Part shown: positions 41,043-44,562 of the stretch, piece by piece
Position numbering within the stretch: position 1 is the first letter of the stretch
Layout: each line of letters begins with the position of its first letter
Origin: Gammaproteobacteria bacterium RIFCSPHIGHO2_12_FULL_41_20
GTDB lineage: Bacteria; Pseudomonadota; Gammaproteobacteria; DSM-16500
Direction of reading: 5' to 3'
DNA: 44,562 nt
Assembly (NCBI GenBank): GCA_001801575.1
Contig: MGYC01000036.1
Coordinates: 10,671-55,232 of the forward strand
Notes under the pieces: model-generated
What the model saw: the letters and a program-made list of their open reading frames with translations, nothing else
Told to the model about the DNA's origin: nothing
The model's database searches: none
Translations under genes and position numbers: made by a program

Positions 41043-41286
41043 GATTATTTTCTTTATCTTCTACTGCATAGGGAGTTAATTCTTCATTGCCATTGTTTTG
41101 CATTAACACTTGTACTTTTTGTTCCGCTTCTGTAAGGATTTTTTGTGCGTGCTTGATAAGTTTAATACCACGTTCAAAATGCTCTAATGATTGCTCCAAG
41201 GTTAACTCTCCATGTTCCATTTTTTCTATCAATGCGCTGATTTCCGCTAGTGAGTCCTCTAGGGTAGGTGATTTCTTCTGCGTCAT
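41029..41286 (-). CDS. xseB: Exodeoxyribonuclease VII small subunit
   Basis: The protein has 85 residues. The core LEDSLAEISALIEKMEHGEL followed by TLEQSLEHFERGIKLIKHAQ is the XseB signature. It partners XseA to degrade single-stranded DNA. Its stop overlaps the ispA start by 14 nt. AAGG precedes the ATG on the minus strand. Confidence 0.96.
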   Translation of the reverse strand: MTQKKSPTLEDSLAEISALIEKMEHGELTLEQSLEHFERGIKLIKHAQKILTEAEQKVQVLMQNNGNEELTPYAVEDKENNHGTA

Positions 41287-41487
41287 AATGGGTGACCTTT
41301 TTTTATAGTCGGTGAAGATGAAAATTAACCGATATTAGAACAGGAAACAATATGGGGTGCAGACTAACCTGGCACAGGGCTTGCTTCCGAGTGCTTTTGT
41401 CAGGGGGTGTTCCGCACCAAAAAGCCTTATTCTAGCTATCTAAACTGGTTCCGTGCTCTGCGCTGCGGCATTCTATTAGTTTAGTAG
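41287..41487. other. Gene-free stretch between xseB and element H
   Basis: This part of the 433-base gap between xseB and the LRR gene must hold the xseB promoter on the minus strand. I see short self-complementary words (GGTGC near 41357 and GCACC near 41420) but no gene and no supported site. GTTTAGTAG at 41479-41487 is the left target duplication of element H. Confidence 0.45.
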
Positions 41488-41653
41488 CAGGAATTCTCGG
41501 TGAATAAAGAATGGCAAGCAAAAGGGAGGTATAAAAGCACAAATAAAGCGCAGGAGGCTGGAAGCAGCCTGTCCCTGCATGCTTTTAGCGGGGAAGCCAT
41601 TGTGCGTTATACCTCCTTTTTGCTTGCCATTCTTTATTCACCGAGAATTCCTG
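41488..41653. mobile_element. MITE-like element H with 47-bp arms and 9-bp target duplication
   Basis: The arms 41488-41534 and 41607-41653 are inverted repeats of 47 nt with one mismatch. They are directly flanked by the exact 9-bp repeat GTTTAGTAG (41479-41487 and 41654-41662). The 72-nt core can itself fold: GCACAA/TTGTGC outside and AGGCTG-GAAG-CAGCCT inside. The core is not related to that of elements A, B and C. No transposase is encoded. The element sits just upstream of the LRR gene promoter. Confidence 0.9.
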
Positions 41654-41659
41654 GTTTAG

Positions 41660-41689
41660 TAGACAATGAGAATCTTCATGAAATAGAAT
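41660..41689 (+). promoter_or_regulatory. Candidate promoter of the LRR-protease pair
   Basis: TAGACA (41660-41665) and TAGAAT (41684-41689) are spaced 18 bp, 31 nt before the LRR start. The -35 overlaps the right target duplication of element H, so the insertion may have changed the upstream context. Confidence 0.4.
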
Positions 41690-41719
41690 GTTTTTAATTA
41701 GAGAAAACGAGTAGTGATA

Positions 41720-42742
41720 ATGAAAAAGATAATCCTATTATTTACAATAGTTCTATCCATTTTTCTTTCTTTTTCGCTTTTTGCGCATAATTCTTTTTCT
41801 CGATCAATTGATTATCCTCGGTATATACAAGGAGATGCATTAATATTGTCGCTCTTCGACTTAGCGGATAACGATATTCCAGCACTGCTATCTTTTCTCA
41901 GAGATCATCCTGCAATTACTTCTTTAGACCTCTACGGTAATCACATTACGGATAAAGGTGCTAAGATGCTTGCAGAAGAACGTTCTCTCCAAAAATTGAA
42001 CCTCGGAAACAATCCTATCTCTGATGATGGTGCCAGTGCCCTTGCTCATTCTACCCTTACTGCCCTTGTGCTTAGTGGACTTATTAATAGTGCCTCTTAC
42101 ATTACCGACAAAGGCGCAACAGCATTTGCTGATAATCATAGCCTTGTTTATCTTGACTTAAGTGACCAAAATATTGGTTCTGGAGGGGCGATAGCCTTAG
42201 CGCGTAGTGATTCAATTAAAAATTTGGACTTAAGGCCTCGGAACAACAATATCGGACCGAGCGGGGCTTTAGCTCTTGCCAAAAATGCGGTTTTAACTGA
42301 GCTTAACATTAGCGGCAATACTATTGACCAGCAAGCGATAGAAGCATTTGCAGAGAATACGCATTTAATTGCGCTTTTTGTTAATTTCTCTTTTATCGGT
42401 GATGAAGGTGCTATTGCATTAGCTAATAACAAAAGCATTAAAATATTAGGGGTAAGGGGAAATAACATTAGTCCCCAAGGGGCCGTTGCTTTAGCTAGTA
42501 ATAAAGTGCTTACCAATTTAGATATCGGGGGAAACTATATTGGTAGCAAGGGGGCTATTGCTTTTGCAAATAATACAGTGCTGACTTATCTGAATGTGCA
42601 GAATAATTATATTGATCTCGATGGTTTAGGTGCTTTAGCGCAGAATAAAACTTTGCAATGTCTGATTGTTTACCAAAAGTGCGGTGATAATGACGGTGAT
42701 TTTCAACTTGCTCATAAGAGATATCACTATGCGTTTAAATAA
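41720..42742 (+). CDS. Secreted leucine-rich-repeat protein
   Basis: From ATG 41720 the protein has 340 residues. A signal peptide (MKKIILLFTIVLSIFLSFSL) is followed by about nine or ten LRRs of the ribonuclease-inhibitor type, with units such as ITSLDLYGNHITDKGAKMLA, LQKLNLGNNPISDDGASALA and LTNLDIGGNYIGSKGAIAFA. The export signal predicts a periplasmic or secreted protein, possibly a T2SS substrate that binds a protein partner. Its end overlaps the protease start by 14 nt, so the two are coexpressed. A GTG at 41714 is an alternative start. Confidence 0.9.
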   Translation: MKKIILLFTIVLSIFLSFSLFAHNSFSRSIDYPRYIQGDALILSLFDLADNDIPALLSFLRDHPAITSLDLYGNHITDKGAKMLAEERSLQKLNLGNNPISDDGASALAHSTLTALVLSGLINSASYITDKGATAFADNHSLVYLDLSDQNIGSGGAIALARSDSIKNLDLRPRNNNIGPSGALALAKNAVLTELNISGNTIDQQAIEAFAENTHLIALFVNFSFIGDEGAIALANNKSIKILGVRGNNISPQGAVALASNKVLTNLDIGGNYIGSKGAIAFANNTVLTYLNVQNNYIDLDGLGALAQNKTLQCLIVYQKCGDNDGDFQLAHKRYHYAFK

Positions 42743-44417
42743 AGTTATTGGATTTTCATTATTTATTCTTGCCTCTATAGCGCAAGCAGCCATCCCTATT
42801 GATCTTTCACGGCAGCAGCCGCATGTTCTATCTGCTTTTGTATCCATGCATACAAGCCATGCTTCAAATGCTTTATTGCCGCAGTTAAAAGAAATAAATC
42901 GGGCAGTTGATTTCAATCGCACGCTGCATGTTCGTGTTCAAGAAGTCTATCAGGGCTATCCAGTTTGGGGTGGTGATGCAGTTTTACATATTCCACAGGC
43001 AAGTACCAAGAAATCTCTTTCTCTGCTTATGAGTGATATACAACATCCTATTCGCTCAATGGATGGTATTATTTATCAAGACATGAATGCTGATTTAGTG
43101 AATACTCCTGACGCTGTTTTTTCGGCCACACAATCCGCAAAAGCTTTACAAGTGGCGTTAGCGGATTATCAACAGCGTTGCGATAAAACCATCCAAATAA
43201 ACCATTCTGAGGCTCAACCATTTATCTACATAGATGACAACAATAAAGCTCACTGGGCTTTTCTCATTCATTTTCTTGCTCGTGCAAAAAACGAAAAACA
43301 GCCACCAGAAAAACCCACTTATCTCATTGATGCCTTTACGCTGCAGATATATATGCAGTGGAATGATATGAAAACGGAAAAACCTCTAGAAGAAGCCCGG
43401 GGCGGTGGGTTTGGTGGTAATCCTAGAATGGGAAAATTAATTTATGATGGTCTCGTTGAACATTTTCCATTTTTTATGATAGAACGAGATCCAGTGGCGC
43501 AGCTGTGCTACTTGAAAAATAACCATGTGCTAGTGCAAAAATGTGAAAAATATAACCCTCAGACAGAAGAATGTTTAAGTCTCCAAGATCTTATTCCGTA
43601 TATCTGTAGAGATAGGAATTCTGAACATAACCAGGTTTACTGGAATGGAGATTATGATGCAACAAATGGTGCTTATTCTCCTAGTAATGATGCTTTGGTC
43701 AATGCTGAAATCACTAGAAATATGTATGAAAAGTGGGTGGGTGTGCCTGTACTTATCAATCCAGATCATACGCCTATGCGACTTACCATGATTTTGCATT
43801 TTGATATGGATAATGCTTACTGGGAGGGCGATAGTGGGACGATGAATTTTGGAGATGGGAGTGATAGCGATTATCCATTTACTATTCTGGATATTACTGC
43901 TCATGAAATTAGCCATGGATTTACAGAGCAGCATTCTAATTTGCGATATTATGGGCAAGCTGGCGGTATGAATGAGTCCTTTTCTGATATAGCTGGAAAA
44001 GCAGCTGAGTATTATGCGAATCGTTTTGTGGACTGGTCACTTGGTTCTGCTATTGTCAAAGAAGGCGGCGATGCATTTCGTTATATGGATCAACCTAGTA
44101 AAGATTGCCGAGGAATAAATCCACCGGGCCATGCGTGTTCCATTGATGATGCTATGCAATATCATAACTCTCTAGATGTTCATCACAGTAGTGGTGTATA
44201 TAATCGATTTTTTTACTTACTTAGCACAACTCCTGGCTGGGATATTAGAAAGGCTTTTATGCTAGTGGTTCACGCCAATGCTTATTATTGGACTTCTTCT
44301 GCTAATTTTAGATACGGCGCTTGTGGTGTTCTCAAAGCTACGCGAGATTTTGGCTATGATGTTGAAGCTGTCAAAGAAGCTTTCAATAGCGTTCAAATAG
44401 ATACGAAGCAATGTTAG
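42729..44417 (+). CDS. M4-family zinc metalloprotease (thermolysin-like)
   Basis: From ATG 42729 the protein has 562 residues. A signal peptide (RLNKVIGFSLFILASIAQAA) precedes an FTP-type propeptide (LHVRVQEVYQGYPVWGGDAV). The catalytic domain has HEISH at residues 392-396, zinc-ligand Glu416 in GGMNESFSDIAG (20 residues after the second His, as in thermolysin) and the active-site His region DVHHSSGVYNRFFYLL near 485. It is the family of Legionella ProA/Msp, a T2SS substrate; secretion by the gsp genes in this window is inference. The start overlaps the LRR gene by 14 nt. An earlier in-frame start would remove the clear signal peptide. Confidence 0.95.
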   Translation: MRLNKVIGFSLFILASIAQAAIPIDLSRQQPHVLSAFVSMHTSHASNALLPQLKEINRAVDFNRTLHVRVQEVYQGYPVWGGDAVLHIPQASTKKSLSLLMSDIQHPIRSMDGIIYQDMNADLVNTPDAVFSATQSAKALQVALADYQQRCDKTIQINHSEAQPFIYIDDNNKAHWAFLIHFLARAKNEKQPPEKPTYLIDAFTLQIYMQWNDMKTEKPLEEARGGGFGGNPRMGKLIYDGLVEHFPFFMIERDPVAQLCYLKNNHVLVQKCEKYNPQTEECLSLQDLIPYICRDRNSEHNQVYWNGDYDATNGAYSPSNDALVNAEITRNMYEKWVGVPVLINPDHTPMRLTMILHFDMDNAYWEGDSGTMNFGDGSDSDYPFTILDITAHEISHGFTEQHSNLRYYGQAGGMNESFSDIAGKAAEYYANRFVDWSLGSAIVKEGGDAFRYMDQPSKDCRGINPPGHACSIDDAMQYHNSLDVHHSSGVYNRFFYLLSTTPGWDIRKAFMLVVHANAYYWTSSANFRYGACGVLKATRDFGYDVEAVKEAFNSVQIDTKQC

Positions 44418-44439
44418 GTGAGAAGGATGAGAATAGATA

Positions 44440-44531
44440 AGATTAATTTTTTAATAATCTTTTAATAAGGCAGTTGACAAAGGATAGGCATCGAGTAGAA
44501 TGCCTGATTCTTAGGTTTTGCTCTTTAACAA
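44440..44531 (+). promoter_or_regulatory. rRNA operon promoter and boxA leader
   Basis: TTGACA (44474-44479) and TAGAAT (44496-44501) are spaced 16 bp, a common arrangement for strong rrn P1 promoters. AT-rich sequence upstream (about 44440-44470) fits an UP element. The leader contains TGCTCTTTAACAA (44519-44531), identical to the E. coli rrn boxA, which binds NusB-NusE. The 16S rRNA gene must begin beyond the window end. Confidence 0.88.
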
Positions 44532-44562
44532 GCTGGAAGATAGTGAGCGATGAACGAGCGCA

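Noticed and set aside
41535-41606. Folded core of element H considered as a tRNA or small RNA gene
   Set aside because: The stems do not fit a cloverleaf and there is no T-loop or anticodon arm; no promoter or terminator marks a separate RNA gene.
1-44562. CRISPR arrays, tRNA genes, intact transposase genes or prophage
   Set aside because: No regularly spaced direct repeats, no tRNA-like cloverleaf and no transposase, integrase or phage structural gene could be recognised.

Overview
The window looks like chromosome of a host-associated gammaproteobacterium of the Legionellales/Coxiella type. This is inferred from gene content: a complete mevalonate pathway replaces the usual MEP route, a type II secretion system (T2SS) sits near a thermolysin-like exoprotease, and there are several eukaryote-like or effector-like proteins (F-box/ankyrin, vWA, large coiled-coil, LRR). 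Housekeeping neighbourhoods (dprA-smg-topA, argS-SPOR-yicC, nrdR-nusB-thiL-pgpA, xseB-ispA) are typical of gammaproteobacteria. I cannot name the species from the sequence alone.

Layout. 1-10271: T2SS genes gspF, then a three-gene minus-strand island of unrecognised proteins, then gspG-H-I-J-K-L-M. A convergent pair follows, gspC and a Sel1 lipoprotein. 10428-13487: a vWA protein, a PH-domain membrane protein and hemE. 13673-17719: dsbD, then glutathione synthesis (gshA-type ligase and gshB). 17800-19137: an F-box/ankyrin-like gene embedded in repeats. 19138-25100: idi and a divergent mevalonate operon (HMG-CoA reductase, HMG-CoA synthase, two GHMP kinases, diphosphomevalonate decarboxylase). 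25171-28131: a 782-residue coiled-coil/membrane protein and a small unknown. 28146-36495: dprA, smg, topA, argS, a SPOR protein, yicC and ybjQ. 36456-38859: pgpA, thiL, nusB and nrdR on the minus strand. 39188-41286: a membrane protein, then ispA and xseB. 41720-44417: a secreted LRR protein and an M4 metalloprotease, translationally overlapping. 44440-44562: the promoter and boxA leader of an rRNA operon whose genes lie beyond the window.

The most unusual layer is a dense set of small palindromic insertion elements between genes. Several show exact target-site duplications next to long inverted arms: 8 bp at 13518/13660, 8 bp at 24046/24089, 9 bp at 18877/19048 and 9 bp at 41479/41654. Three of them (1291-1439, 5960-6132, 13526-13659) share an almost identical core of about 62 nt, although the third has arms unrelated to the other two. 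Some insertions supply coding sequence or translation signals to neighbouring genes: the gspJ start, the SPOR protein stop, the gshB stop and the dsbD ribosome binding site.

Functionally, acetyl units flow through the mevalonate operon to IPP, Idi makes DMAPP and IspA makes FPP. The usual dxs gene next to ispA is absent, as expected if the MEP route is missing. The T2SS, the M4 protease and the signal-peptide LRR protein form a plausible secretion set. DsbD and glutathione synthesis serve periplasmic and cytoplasmic thiol chemistry.
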